DNA of 64,000 bases. Source: UBA2334 sp964396895 (lineage in GTDB: Bacteria; Pseudomonadota; Gammaproteobacteria; Burkholderiales; Burkholderiaceae_C). The stretch is from assembly GCA_964396895.1 (NCBI GenBank), contig CAYNGJ010000020.1, positions 12,015 through 76,014 of the forward strand. Direction: 5' to 3'. The notes under the pieces are model-generated. The model was not told the DNA's origin. It saw only the letters and a list, made by a program, of their open reading frames with translations, and ran no database searches. This document shows, one piece after another, positions 52,034-61,838 of this stretch; the stretch's first letter is position 1; each line of letters starts with the position of its first letter. A program made the translations under genes and the position numbers.

Positions 52034-53698
52034 ATGCAACGTCGCCGTTTTTTACAGTCACTGGGTTCCCTGTCCGCCCCTGTGGGCCTGGGGCTGAGCC
52101 CCGCCGTGGCCCAGGCCGTGGCGGCCATGCGCATGCCCCCTCAGGTGGCCGCGCAGCTGGCCACGCCCGTGTGGCAGGCCGACCCGTTTGCATTGGGCGT
52201 GGCCAGTGGCGAACCCCGGGCGGACTCGGTGTTGCTGTGGACGCGCCTCTACCCCGACCCAGCCTTACCCGGCCAGTCAGCCACGGCCAGACAGCAGGCG
52301 GCGCATTTTCAAGAGAAATCAGGCCTCAGCGCTTTTCAGTCATGCAAAGTCAGCTATGAAGTTTTTTCGGATGAGGCGCTGAGCAAACGGGTGGGTGTGG
52401 GCGAGTTCATCACCCACGCCCAGCGGGGTTGGAGCGTGCACGCCCGGGTGTCCGGCCTGCGCCCAGACCGCCATTACTGGTACCGCTTCCACTGTGGCCA
52501 GGCCCACAGCCCCGTCGGTCGCACGCGCACGGCGCCGTTGGCGCAGGCTGCTGTGTCCCGTCTGCGGCTGGCGCTGGCCTCCTGCCAGCACTACGAGCAG
52601 GGCCACTACGCCGCGCACGCCGACATGGCCCGCCAAGACCTGGACCTGGTGCTGTTTGTGGGCGACTACATTTACGAAAGCAGCAACCCCAACTACCGTC
52701 TCAGGCCCCACACCGGTGGCGTGCCCCGCACGCTGCCCGAATACCGCGAGCGCCACGCCCTGTACAAGCTCGATGCCGACCTGCGCGCCAACCACGCCGC
52801 CCACCCCTGGGTGTGCACCTGGGACGACCACGAGGTGGACAACGACTACGCCGCCGACCAGGACCGCAGCTACACCGATCCCAGTGTGTTCTTGGCGCGC
52901 CGAGCGGCGGCCTACCAGGCCTATTTCGAGCACATGCCGGTCTGGCCCGTGGGTGCGGACGATCTCGATGCCGTGGGCGCCATCCAAACGGCGCACCCCC
53001 GCATCTACCAGCACTGGGCCTGGGGCCAGCTGGCCGACATCTGGACGCTGGACTGCCGCCAATACCGCAGCCCCCAGCCGTGCCGCGACCCCATCAAGGG
53101 CGGCGGGCGCGTGGTGCTCAATTGCAGCGAGCGCGACGAGCCGGACCGCACCATGCTGGGCCAGGCGCAGGAAGACTGGTTGGCCAAGGGGTTGGCAGAA
53201 TCGCGCCGCCAGTGGCGGCTGCTGGCCCAGAGCACCCAGGTCAGCTCCACCGGCATTGACACGCCCGTGGGCCGCACCATCTACACCGACGGCTGGGACG
53301 GTTACGCCGCTGCCCGTCAGCGCCTGCTGCAGGCCGTGGTGAGTGCCGGCGTGGACAACGTGGTGGCCCTGGGGGGCGATGTGCACCAGAACGTGGCGGC
53401 GCAGCTGCGGTTGCTGCCCAACGACCCGCAGTCCCCGGTGGTGGCCAGCGAATTCGTGACCACATCGGTGACCTCCCGAGGGATGAGTGAGTTTGCGCTC
53501 AGCCGCATCCGCGCCAGCAACCCCGACATTGCCCACGCTCGCAGCGACGAGCGTGGCTACACCTGGCTGGAGGTCACCCCACAGCGGGTGCTGGCGCGTT
53601 TTCAGACCACGCCGTTTCCGGCGCAGGCCGACGCGGCGCTGTCGACGCAGGCCAGTTTTCAGGTGCTGTCGGGTCGGGCGGGGGTGCTGCCGGTCTGA
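52034..53698 (+). CDS. phoD: PhoD-family alkaline phosphatase/phosphodiesterase, Tat-exported
   Basis: 554 residues. The Tat signal RRRFLQSLGSLSA ends near AVAQA, then PFALGVASGEPRADSVLLWTRL, LALASCQHYEQG, FVGDYIYE, WDDHEVDND and GGDVHQNVAAQL follow, the metal-site motifs of PhoD. It hydrolyses phosphomonoesters or diesters in the periplasm with Ca/Fe. An AT-rich patch (52316-52367) near residue 100 is a repeat copy read in frame (EKSGLSAFQSCKVSYEVFSD) and looks like a linker insertion. Confidence 0.93.
   Translation: MQRRRFLQSLGSLSAPVGLGLSPAVAQAVAAMRMPPQVAAQLATPVWQADPFALGVASGEPRADSVLLWTRLYPDPALPGQSATARQQAAHFQEKSGLSAFQSCKVSYEVFSDEALSKRVGVGEFITHAQRGWSVHARVSGLRPDRHYWYRFHCGQAHSPVGRTRTAPLAQAAVSRLRLALASCQHYEQGHYAAHADMARQDLDLVLFVGDYIYESSNPNYRLRPHTGGVPRTLPEYRERHALYKLDADLRANHAAHPWVCTWDDHEVDNDYAADQDRSYTDPSVFLARRAAAYQAYFEHMPVWPVGADDLDAVGAIQTAHPRIYQHWAWGQLADIWTLDCRQYRSPQPCRDPIKGGGRVVLNCSERDEPDRTMLGQAQEDWLAKGLAESRRQWRLLAQSTQVSSTGIDTPVGRTIYTDGWDGYAAARQRLLQAVVSAGVDNVVALGGDVHQNVAAQLRLLPNDPQSPVVASEFVTTSVTSRGMSEFALSRIRASNPDIAHARSDERGYTWLEVTPQRVLARFQTTPFPAQADAALSTQASFQVLSGRAGVLPV
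52316..52367 (+). repeat. WGCGC-N19-WGCTA repeat, copy 6, inside the PhoD gene
   Basis: AATCAGGCCTC, AGCGC, 19 nt, AGCTA and TGAAGTTTTTT. Translated in frame before the first conserved strand (VSYEVFSDEAL) of the PhoD enzyme domain. Confidence 0.75.
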
Positions 53699-53702
53699 GC
53701 GC

Positions 53703-54968
53703 TCAGACCGTGCCGTTTTTGCCCAGTGACAAGCCTGACCACAGCTCGTTCAGGTCGGGGAAGTTCCATTTGTCGGGATCTTCGCGGCCCACGATCTTGA
53801 AGCGGCAGGTGGGCAACGCCAGGTTGACCATTTCCGGTGGAATGCGCTGGCCGGAGCGCACCGAAAAGAAGACCTTCACCATGGGTTTGAGCAAGGATTC
53901 AGAGGACTGGTCCGTCACCACCGCCAAGCGCTGGTTGTCCAGCAGCACCAGCGAACCCGTGGGGTAAATGCCCAGGCTGCTGACGAAGGCCTGGAAAACT
54001 TTGGGGTCAAAGTGGCCGTTCACCCACGAAGCCATCTGCTTGAGCGACTGCGCCGGGTCCCACCCCTTTTTGTAGGGCCGGTTGGAGGTGATGGCGTCGT
54101 ACACATCGCACACCGCCCCCATTTTGGCCACGCGGGAAATTTGTGAGTCGCTCAGGCCTTTGGGGTAACCCGTGCCACTGGTTTTCTCGTGGTGGTGCAG
54201 GCACACGTCGAGGGTGTCGGCATCGCTGGTGCCGCTGTCGAGCAAGATGCGGTGGCCCTCGGCAGGGTGGCGCTTGACCATGTCGAACTCTTCATCGGTC
54301 AGCTTGCCGGGCTTGTTCAACACCTCCAGCGGCACAGCCATCTTGCCGATGTCGTGCAGCAATCCGGCGAGTCCGGCGGCACGGACCTCATCGGGGGTCA
54401 TGCCCATCTGTTTGGCCAGTGACACCATGAGGGCACACACTGCCACCGAGTGCATGTACGAGTACTCATCGGCCGTTTTGAGACGAGCCAGACTGATGAG
54501 GGCGCTGCCGTTGCGGGTGACCGAATCGGCGATTTCGGTGACCACTTGGCGTGCCACGGCGGTGTCCACCGCGCGGCCCATGCGGGCCTCTTGGAACATG
54601 GAGGTGACCGCGTTGGTGGCCTGGCGGCAAATGGCCGCTGCACGGGCAAATTCTTGGCTGGAAGATACTTTTTCCTGTACCACGGGGGCGTGCCTGTCGT
54701 ACAACACGGCATCGGCCATGGCGGCACTGACGTCGCTTTCCGCGGCTGGTGGAGGGGCGACTGCACTGCTGACACCGGCGGCCACATCCAAGCCCTTGTC
54801 GGTGTCGATCAGGACTTCGCGCACCTGGCTGTTGAGAATTTTCTGGAGATCTGCCGGGTCGCTCACCACAAACTGGCCGCGCCAGAAAGGGTGATCCATC
54901 CAGGAGCCACAGAACTCCTTGACGTGCATGCCCAGTTGAACGTCTTCAACCCGGATTTTTTTCAGCAT
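53703..54968 (-). CDS. DUF3391 and HD-GYP cyclic-di-GMP phosphodiesterase
   Basis: 421 residues. An N-terminal DUF3391 domain (VEDVQLGMHVKEF, about 1-130) precedes an intact HD-GYP domain: GLLHDIGKMAVPL near 210, and HHHEKTSGTGYP. HD-GYP proteins hydrolyse c-di-GMP to GMP using a bi-iron or tri-metal centre. It has no membrane segment. Convergent with phoD. Confidence 0.93.
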   Translation of the reverse strand: MLKKIRVEDVQLGMHVKEFCGSWMDHPFWRGQFVVSDPADLQKILNSQVREVLIDTDKGLDVAAGVSSAVAPPPAAESDVSAAMADAVLYDRHAPVVQEKVSSSQEFARAAAICRQATNAVTSMFQEARMGRAVDTAVARQVVTEIADSVTRNGSALISLARLKTADEYSYMHSVAVCALMVSLAKQMGMTPDEVRAAGLAGLLHDIGKMAVPLEVLNKPGKLTDEEFDMVKRHPAEGHRILLDSGTSDADTLDVCLHHHEKTSGTGYPKGLSDSQISRVAKMGAVCDVYDAITSNRPYKKGWDPAQSLKQMASWVNGHFDPKVFQAFVSSLGIYPTGSLVLLDNQRLAVVTDQSSESLLKPMVKVFFSVRSGQRIPPEMVNLALPTCRFKIVGREDPDKWNFPDLNELWSGLSLGKNGTV

Positions 54969-54998
54969 GGACAGCGCGACCCTGAATTCGGAAGGACA

Positions 54999-55421
54999 TC
55001 AACGCACCAGAAGCACTGGCACGGTGCAATGGGCGAGTACCTGGGTGGTGACCGAGCCCATCACCAAGTTGCCCAGGGCGCTGTGACCGTGCGAACCCAT
55101 GACCACCATGTCGTAGTGGCCATCGGTGGCTTCCTGAGCAATCAACTCGCCCGCGTGGCCGACCTTGTGCACCACGGTGGGCTGAATGCCGTGCAGCCCC
55201 AGAAAGGCTGTCACGGGCTCAATGATTTTGGTGGCTTCGTCGTCGTAGTAGCCCTGGGCAATTTCCGCGCCCACCGCTGCGCGCGCGCGCGGAGGCAAAC
55301 CCGGCACCGCCGTGAAACAGGTGAACTGGTTGTGGGTGCCGAACAGTTCGGGGTGTGTGGTCATGTAGGCCAGCATCTTTTTGCTGTAGGGGCTGCCGTC
55401 CACTGCGAGCAGTATTTTCAT
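54999..55421 (-). CDS. Universal stress protein
   Basis: 140 residues. MKILLAVDGSPYSKKML starts the family fold and GSHGHSALGNLVMGSVTTQV (G2xG9xG-S/T) is the ATP-binding loop. ATG 55421 is preceded by GGAGACAAGCC. USPs bind ATP and help survive starvation or low energy. It lies 30 nt upstream of the HD-GYP gene on the same strand, so co-expression is likely. Confidence 0.93.
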   Translation of the reverse strand: MKILLAVDGSPYSKKMLAYMTTHPELFGTHNQFTCFTAVPGLPPRARAAVGAEIAQGYYDDEATKIIEPVTAFLGLHGIQPTVVHKVGHAGELIAQEATDGHYDMVVMGSHGHSALGNLVMGSVTTQVLAHCTVPVLLVR

Positions 55422-55536
55422 GGCTTGTCTCCGGTGGTGAAGGGATACAAAGAGTGTACGCGTGGCCCGAGATCTCCAGCCCGCGCAGGTACAGGCGCAG
55501 CCTGAGGCTGCATCCACCAATGGTCAGGCAATTATC

Positions 55537-55548
55537 AGGGTAAACCCT
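55537..55548. promoter_or_regulatory. Palindrome between the USP gene and the small membrane protein
   Basis: AGGGT-AA-ACCCT is a perfect inverted repeat in the divergent gap. It fits an operator for the stress gene; no protein can be named. Confidence 0.35.
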
Positions 55549-55594
55549 TAGTATGTGCTGCCTCGATGACCCCTCAGTGTTGGGAGATTGGCAC

Positions 55595-56008
55595 ATGATG
55601 AACCGCACAGAACACGGCTGGAGCAGGCGCTCCGACACATTGACCGCAGAAAGCCACGGCATGGCAAGGTCGCGGGTGCCTCAACCCGACCCCCCACCGC
55701 TCAGCGTGCAGCCTCGTTCGAGTGCGCTCGGTGTGGAAATGGTCAGGCGCCTGGCCCTGATGCTCATGGCGGCCGGCCTGGCCACGCTGGTGCTGCTGAC
55801 CCAGAAACTGATACTCACCTGGGTGGGGGACGACCTCTTTCTGGGTTGGGCGGCGTTGTGGTGTGTGTTGCTGTCGGCCTTGCTGCTGCTGTCCCGTCTG
55901 GTCACGGTGCTGGCGCAGTGGGCGGTGGGGGCGCTGGACACCTGGGTGTGGCGGTTGGCGCGCCAGCGGGCCGCCCGACGTCAGCGTGTTCATCCTGTCT
56001 GGCGGTGA
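55595..56008 (+). CDS. Small membrane protein, unknown function
   Basis: 137 residues from ATG 55595 (GGGAG 8 nt upstream). The N-terminal 45 residues are hydrophilic, with Pro-rich QPDPPPLSVQP. Two hydrophobic helices follow (about 50-70 and 80-103), then an Arg-rich tail (RLARQRAARRQR). No family recognised; divergent from the universal stress gene. The two-helix and basic-tail design suggests a membrane-anchored interactor. Confidence 0.7.
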   Translation: MMNRTEHGWSRRSDTLTAESHGMARSRVPQPDPPPLSVQPRSSALGVEMVRRLALMLMAAGLATLVLLTQKLILTWVGDDLFLGWAALWCVLLSALLLLSRLVTVLAQWAVGALDTWVWRLARQRAARRQRVHPVWR

Positions 56009-56039
56009 AGAGGCTGGTCCATGGGCCAGGCCGAGGCGC

Positions 56040-56065
56040 AAAAAAAGCCACCGGATGGGTGGCTT
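56040..56065 (-). terminator. Rho-independent terminator of pckG
   Basis: Minus strand: AGCCACC, 5-nt loop, GGTGGCT and TTTTTTT. A 7-bp GC-rich stem and T run about 120 nt after the pckG stop. Confidence 0.7.
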
Positions 56066-56185
56066 CTGGTGATGAACCCCAACGGCAGCGGGTGAGCCCG
56101 CCGGGTTCAGGGTGACGACGCGCCGGTCGGTGCATGGCCACCGGGCCCGCCGACGGGCCTGGGCCCAGTTGGCGCAGGCCCTCCC

Positions 56186-58063
56186 TCAGGCGTTCAGGCG
56201 GTCTTGAAGGCGCGCCTTGGTCTCCTCGAGCTCCTTGGGCAAATGGTAGGCCAATTGGTTGAACAGCTCGGTGTGCAAACCGAGTTCGTCTTGCCAGGCG
56301 GCCTTGTTGATGCTGGTCACGCTGTCGAACTGGGCGGCGCTGAAGTCCAGGCCAGTCCAATTGATGTCGCCATAGGTTGGGCTGGTGCCAAACATGGTTT
56401 GCGTGCCGGTGGTCTGGCCTTCCAGGCGGTCAATCATCCACTTCAGCACGCGCATGTTCTCGCCATAGCCGGGCCAGACGAACTTGCCGTCGTCACCCTT
56501 GCGGAACCAGTTGACGCAGTAAATGGCGGGCAACTTGGCGCCCTGGGCGCTCAGGCGGGCGCCCATGTTCAGCCAGTGCTGGAAGTAGTCGCTCATGTTG
56601 TAACCGGTGAAGGGCAGCATGGCGAAGGGGTCGCGGCGCACCACGCCCTGCGCACCAAAGGCGGCAGCGGTGGTTTCCGAGCCCATGGTGGCGGCCATGT
56701 ACACGCCTTCTGTCCAGTCGCGTGCTTCGGTCACCAGTGGCACGGTGGTGGAGCGGCGGCCACCGAAGATGAAGGCATCGATGGGCACACCGGCCGGGTC
56801 GTCCCAGGCGCTGTCGAGTGCGGGGTTGTTGCTGGCGGGCACGGTGAAGCGGGCGTTGGGGTGGGCGGCCTTGGCGCCGGTTTCTTTGGCGATTTGTGGC
56901 GTCCAGTCCTTGCCTTGCCAGTCGATCAAGTGCGCGGGCAGGTTGTTGTTGTCCTTCTCCATGCCTTCCCACCACACGTCGCCGTCGTCGGTCAGGGCCA
57001 CGTTGGTGAAGATGACGTCCTTGTCCAGGCTGGCCATGCAGTTGGGGTTGGTCAGCGTGTTGGTGCCGGGGGCCACGCCAAAGTAACCGGCCTCGGGGTT
57101 GATGGCGTACAGGCGGGTGTTGCCGTCAGCGTCTTGGCGGGGTTTGATCCAGGCAATGTCGTCGCCAATGGTGGTGACCTTCCAGCCGCTGAAAGCCTCG
57201 GGGGGCACCAGCATGGAGAAGTTGGTTTTGCCGCAGGCGCTGGGGAAGGCCCCGGCGATGTGGTACTTCTTGCCCTCTGGGCTGGTCACGCCCAGGATGA
57301 GCATGTGCTCGGCCAGCCAACCCTGGTCACGGCCCATGGTGGAGGCGATGCGCAGCGCAAAGCACTTTTTGCCCAGCAGCGCGTTGCCACCGTAGCCTGA
57401 GCCATAGCTCCAAATTTCGCGCGTCTCGGGGTAGTGGACGATGTACTTGACCTTGGGGTTGCAGGGCCAAGCCACATCGGCCTGACCCTCCGCCAAGGGC
57501 GCGCCCACGGTGTGCACGCAGGGCACAAACTCGCCATCGGTGCCCAGCACGTCGAACACGGCCTGGCCCATGCGGGTCATGATCTTCATGTTCACGGCCA
57601 CATAGGGGCTGTCGGACAACTCGATGCCGATGTGCGCAATGGGCGACCCCAGCGGGCCCATGCTGAAGGGCACCACGTACATGGTGCGACCGGCCATGCA
57701 GCCGTCAAACAGGGGCTGCAGCGTGGTGCGCATGTCGGCGGGCGCCATCCAGTTGTTGGTGGGGCCGGCGTCTTCTTTTTGGTGGGAGCAGATGTAAGTG
57801 CGGTCTTCCACGCGGGCCACATCGGACGGGTCGGAGCAGGCCAGGTAGGAGTTGGCTCGCTTGGCGGGGTTGAGGCGTTTCAGGGTGCCTGCATCCACCA
57901 TCTGCTGGCACAGGCGGTCGTATTCGGCCTGTGAACCATCGCACCAGTGCACGGCGGCGGGCTTGCACAGCGCCACCATTTCGGCCACCCAGGCGACCAG
58001 CCGGGCGTTTTTGACGTAAGAAGGGGTGTTCAGGGCGAGGCCCTGCATCACGGGTGCGTTCAT
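56186..58063 (-). CDS. pckG: Phosphoenolpyruvate carboxykinase (GTP)
   Basis: 625 residues, the normal size of the GTP-dependent family. The P-loop GAFPSACGKTN, NWMAPADM, GSGYGGNALLGKKCFALRIAS and FGGRRSTTVPLV identify it. It interconverts oxaloacetate and PEP for gluconeogenesis. ATG 58063 is preceded by GGAG. A 22-nt-armed hairpin ending in T's sits directly upstream, suggesting leader-mediated control. Confidence 0.95.
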   Translation of the reverse strand: MNAPVMQGLALNTPSYVKNARLVAWVAEMVALCKPAAVHWCDGSQAEYDRLCQQMVDAGTLKRLNPAKRANSYLACSDPSDVARVEDRTYICSHQKEDAGPTNNWMAPADMRTTLQPLFDGCMAGRTMYVVPFSMGPLGSPIAHIGIELSDSPYVAVNMKIMTRMGQAVFDVLGTDGEFVPCVHTVGAPLAEGQADVAWPCNPKVKYIVHYPETREIWSYGSGYGGNALLGKKCFALRIASTMGRDQGWLAEHMLILGVTSPEGKKYHIAGAFPSACGKTNFSMLVPPEAFSGWKVTTIGDDIAWIKPRQDADGNTRLYAINPEAGYFGVAPGTNTLTNPNCMASLDKDVIFTNVALTDDGDVWWEGMEKDNNNLPAHLIDWQGKDWTPQIAKETGAKAAHPNARFTVPASNNPALDSAWDDPAGVPIDAFIFGGRRSTTVPLVTEARDWTEGVYMAATMGSETTAAAFGAQGVVRRDPFAMLPFTGYNMSDYFQHWLNMGARLSAQGAKLPAIYCVNWFRKGDDGKFVWPGYGENMRVLKWMIDRLEGQTTGTQTMFGTSPTYGDINWTGLDFSAAQFDSVTSINKAAWQDELGLHTELFNQLAYHLPKELEETKARLQDRLNA

Positions 58064-58083
58064 GCGACAACTCCAAAGTAAAA

Positions 58084-58166
58084 AAGCGGGATGTCGAAAA
58101 ACGTCGCCACCGTGCGGGAAGGTGCAGGGCATGGATGGGTCACGAGACGTTTTTCAACATCCGCTT
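58084..58166 (-). promoter_or_regulatory. Terminator-like hairpin in the pckG leader
   Basis: Arms at 58084-58105 and 58146-58166 are near-perfect inverted repeats (one mismatch and one extra base) enclosing a 40-nt loop. Read in the pckG direction the 3' arm ends in CCCGC followed by six T, then the GGAG ribosome site and ATG within 20 nt. This is the shape of an intrinsic terminator/attenuator placed just before translation begins. Confidence 0.6.
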
Positions 58167-58408
58167 CAGGTCTGTGCATGGCACAGGCCCTGCGGGGATG
58201 GCGTCCCGGTCGGCGCCCGGAGGCTGCGAAGCTGTGAGCTGGTTGCAGGTGTTGTCAGCCAGCAGAGGGGTATGGCCTGCTGCCTGAAACCGCGTGTCGG
58301 CCAAGGACCGCCATTTTAAAAACCCGCGGGGGTCAGTTACCGGCAAGTTACATGCAATAACGGCATAACCTGATGCCGAAAAATGCGACAGAAGTTTGAA
58401 AATTTTTC

Positions 58409-58456
58409 AAATGAATAGCTTAAACCCATTGCTGATCATGCGCTGGCGTCAAAAAA
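58409..58456 (-). repeat. WGCGC-N19-WGCTA repeat, copy 7
   Basis: Minus strand: GACGCC, AGCGC, 19 nt, AGCTA and TTCATTT. Lies in the leader/promoter region of pckG. Confidence 0.7.
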
Positions 58457-58490
58457 TACTTGAAATTTTGATGGGTGTCCGTGTTGGGCA

Positions 58491-58514
58491 CAAAAAAGCC
58501 GGGTGACCCCGGCT
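58491..58514 (-). terminator. Rho-independent terminator of the 47-residue membrane protein gene
   Basis: Minus strand: AGCCGGG, 4-nt loop, CCCGGCT and TTTTTT, 24 nt after the stop of the small gene. Confidence 0.8.
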
Positions 58515-58537
58515 GGTGGCGATGTGGTGGGTGCGAA

Positions 58538-58681
58538 TCAGGCCATGAACACGGCAATGAAGGCCAGCAGAAAAATCAGCACCGCACCGGCCACAGGCAA
58601 CACCACGGGCATGTGCGGCACGATGGACTCCACCACGTCTTGGGTGTCGTGCTCGGATGCGGTTTTGGGTGCGTGCGCCAT
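58538..58681 (-). CDS. Small single-span membrane protein (47 residues), unknown function
   Basis: A hydrophilic N-terminus (MAHAPKTASEHDTQDVVES) is followed by one hydrophobic helix (residues 25-46, VVLPVAGAVLIFLLAFIAVF). A strong ribosome site (AGGAGA) stands 6 nt before the ATG, and a clear terminator follows the stop, so the gene forms its own transcription unit. No family recognised. Single-helix proteins of this size often act as subunits or regulators of membrane complexes. Confidence 0.75.
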   Translation of the reverse strand: MAHAPKTASEHDTQDVVESIVPHMPVVLPVAGAVLIFLLAFIAVFMA

Positions 58682-58761
58682 AGGGGTCTCCTGTGAGTGG
58701 GTCTGGGGTTTGATTTATGTCAATTTTAGGGCATGTGACGTGACGCTGGCGCAGTGGTTGC

Positions 58762-60669
<1,908 letters not shown>

Positions 60670-60681
60670 CACCAGTTTGCC

Positions 60682-60741
60682 GAAAAAAATAGCTGACTTT
60701 TCAATGTAGAAAAGCGCTGGAAGGCATTTTGATCATAAAAA
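60682..60741 (-). repeat. WGCGC-N19-WGCTA repeat, copy 8
   Basis: Minus strand: ATGCCTTCC, AGCGC, 19 nt, AGCTA and TTTTTTT. It fills the gap between the rhodanese stop and the recQ start. Confidence 0.75.
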
Positions 60742-60754
60742 TTGGGTGAAAGGC

Positions 60755-61147
60755 TCACATCTGTTCCCAGGGCAGACCTTCAAAACGCCACCCGGTGGTA
60801 CGGGAGCGGTGGAACTGGTCGTTCAGCTCACCTTCGAAGCCGTGCAGCACATTGACCACGTCGCTGAACCCGGCGGCCTCCAGCGCGTGGCCCGCGTCCA
60901 CGGTGCGTTTGCCGCTGCGGCAGATCAGCACAATGGTGCGCGCCTTGTCACCCGCTTCGCGGCCCACGGCCTCGGCAAAGGCCGCCGGATTGGGGGTGAG
61001 GTCGGGGTATTCGTACCAGGGAATGTTCTCCACCCCTGGCGGGCGACCCACATAGAGGGACTCGATTTCCATGCGCACGTCCACAAACAGCGCGTCGCGC
61101 TGTTGCTGGACCAGTGCCCAGGCTTCGCGGGGGGTCAGGTGTCTCAT
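60755..61147 (-). CDS. Rhodanese-like domain protein
   Basis: 130 residues. LFVDVRMEIES and the active-site loop ICRSGKRT (Cys followed by RSGxR) match single-domain rhodaneses, which move sulfane sulfur or act as sulfur carriers. ATG 61147 gives MRHLTPREAWALV. Same strand as recQ, upstream of it. Confidence 0.9.
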   Translation of the reverse strand: MRHLTPREAWALVQQQRDALFVDVRMEIESLYVGRPPGVENIPWYEYPDLTPNPAAFAEAVGREAGDKARTIVLICRSGKRTVDAGHALEAAGFSDVVNVLHGFEGELNDQFHRSRTTGWRFEGLPWEQM

Positions 61148-61295
61148 ATGGGCCAATATTGTCGGGCATGGGTGGGGTGTGGCGCCCGGGGCACAAGCGG
61201 TGGCCAGCGCTGCGGATGACACCGCGTTGGAGTAAGCTGTTTCCAAGAAGGCATCAGTCCCGTTTTTTCCGCACTTGCACATCAGGAGGTTCACC

Positions 61296-61724
61296 ATGAA
61301 ACCCGTCTCAGCCTTGCTGGCCAAACGTGCGCTGCCCGTGTGCAGCGTCAAGCCCGATGACACCGTGTTCAGCGCCTTGCAACTGCTGGCCCAGCACGAG
61401 GTGGGGGCGCTGGTGGTCATGGAGGCCGACAAGTTGGTGGGCGTGCTCTCCGAGCGCGACTACACCCGCAAGGTGGCGTTGCAGAACAAAAGCTCTAAAG
61501 ACACGCTGGTGAGCAGCATCATGACGCCCAACGTGTTGGTGGTGACGCCTGACACCGGCACCCGCATGTGCATGGCCATCATGCGCGAGAAAAAAATCCG
61601 CCACTTGCCCGTGGTCGATGGTCAGCGGGTGGTGGGCATGCTGTCCATCCGCGACCTGATGGACGACCTGATCGAGCAGCACGAGTTCACCATCGCGCAG
61701 TTGGAGTCGTACATCAACTCCTGA
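61296..61724 (+). CDS. CBS domain protein
   Basis: 142 residues, two tandem CBS domains: DDTVFSALQLLAQHEVGALVV and TGTRMCMAIMREKKIRHLPVV. CBS pairs bind adenine nucleotides and sense energy state. ATG 61296 is preceded by AGGAGG at 61284-61289. Divergent from the rhodanese gene. It has no effector domain. Confidence 0.93.
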   Translation: MKPVSALLAKRALPVCSVKPDDTVFSALQLLAQHEVGALVVMEADKLVGVLSERDYTRKVALQNKSSKDTLVSSIMTPNVLVVTPDTGTRMCMAIMREKKIRHLPVVDGQRVVGMLSIRDLMDDLIEQHEFTIAQLESYINS

Positions 61725-61838
61725 GCGGGCAGCCCAGTCACTGTCGCCTTGGCGGCTGACATTGGGGGAACGCCTCTACGTCTGGCGCCACGCTGCCGCT
61801 AGGCTGGCGGGCTTGGTTTCCACCGACCCTTCGCCGCC

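Larger units (their letters stand above)
58064..58537 (-). promoter_or_regulatory. Long pckG leader region with hairpins
   Basis: No gene in this 474-nt stretch. It holds a small hairpin CGGCAT-n6-ATGCCG (58361-58378), a repeat copy (58409-58456), the terminator of the small upstream gene (58491-58514) and a strong leader hairpin just before pckG (58084-58166). The AT-rich part from 58310 to 58480 is a likely place for the pckG promoter. Confidence 0.5.

Noticed and set aside
58084..58166. Invertible DNA switch at the pckG inverted repeats
   Set aside because: The loop is only 40 bp with no promoter or recombinase nearby; a leader hairpin is simpler.
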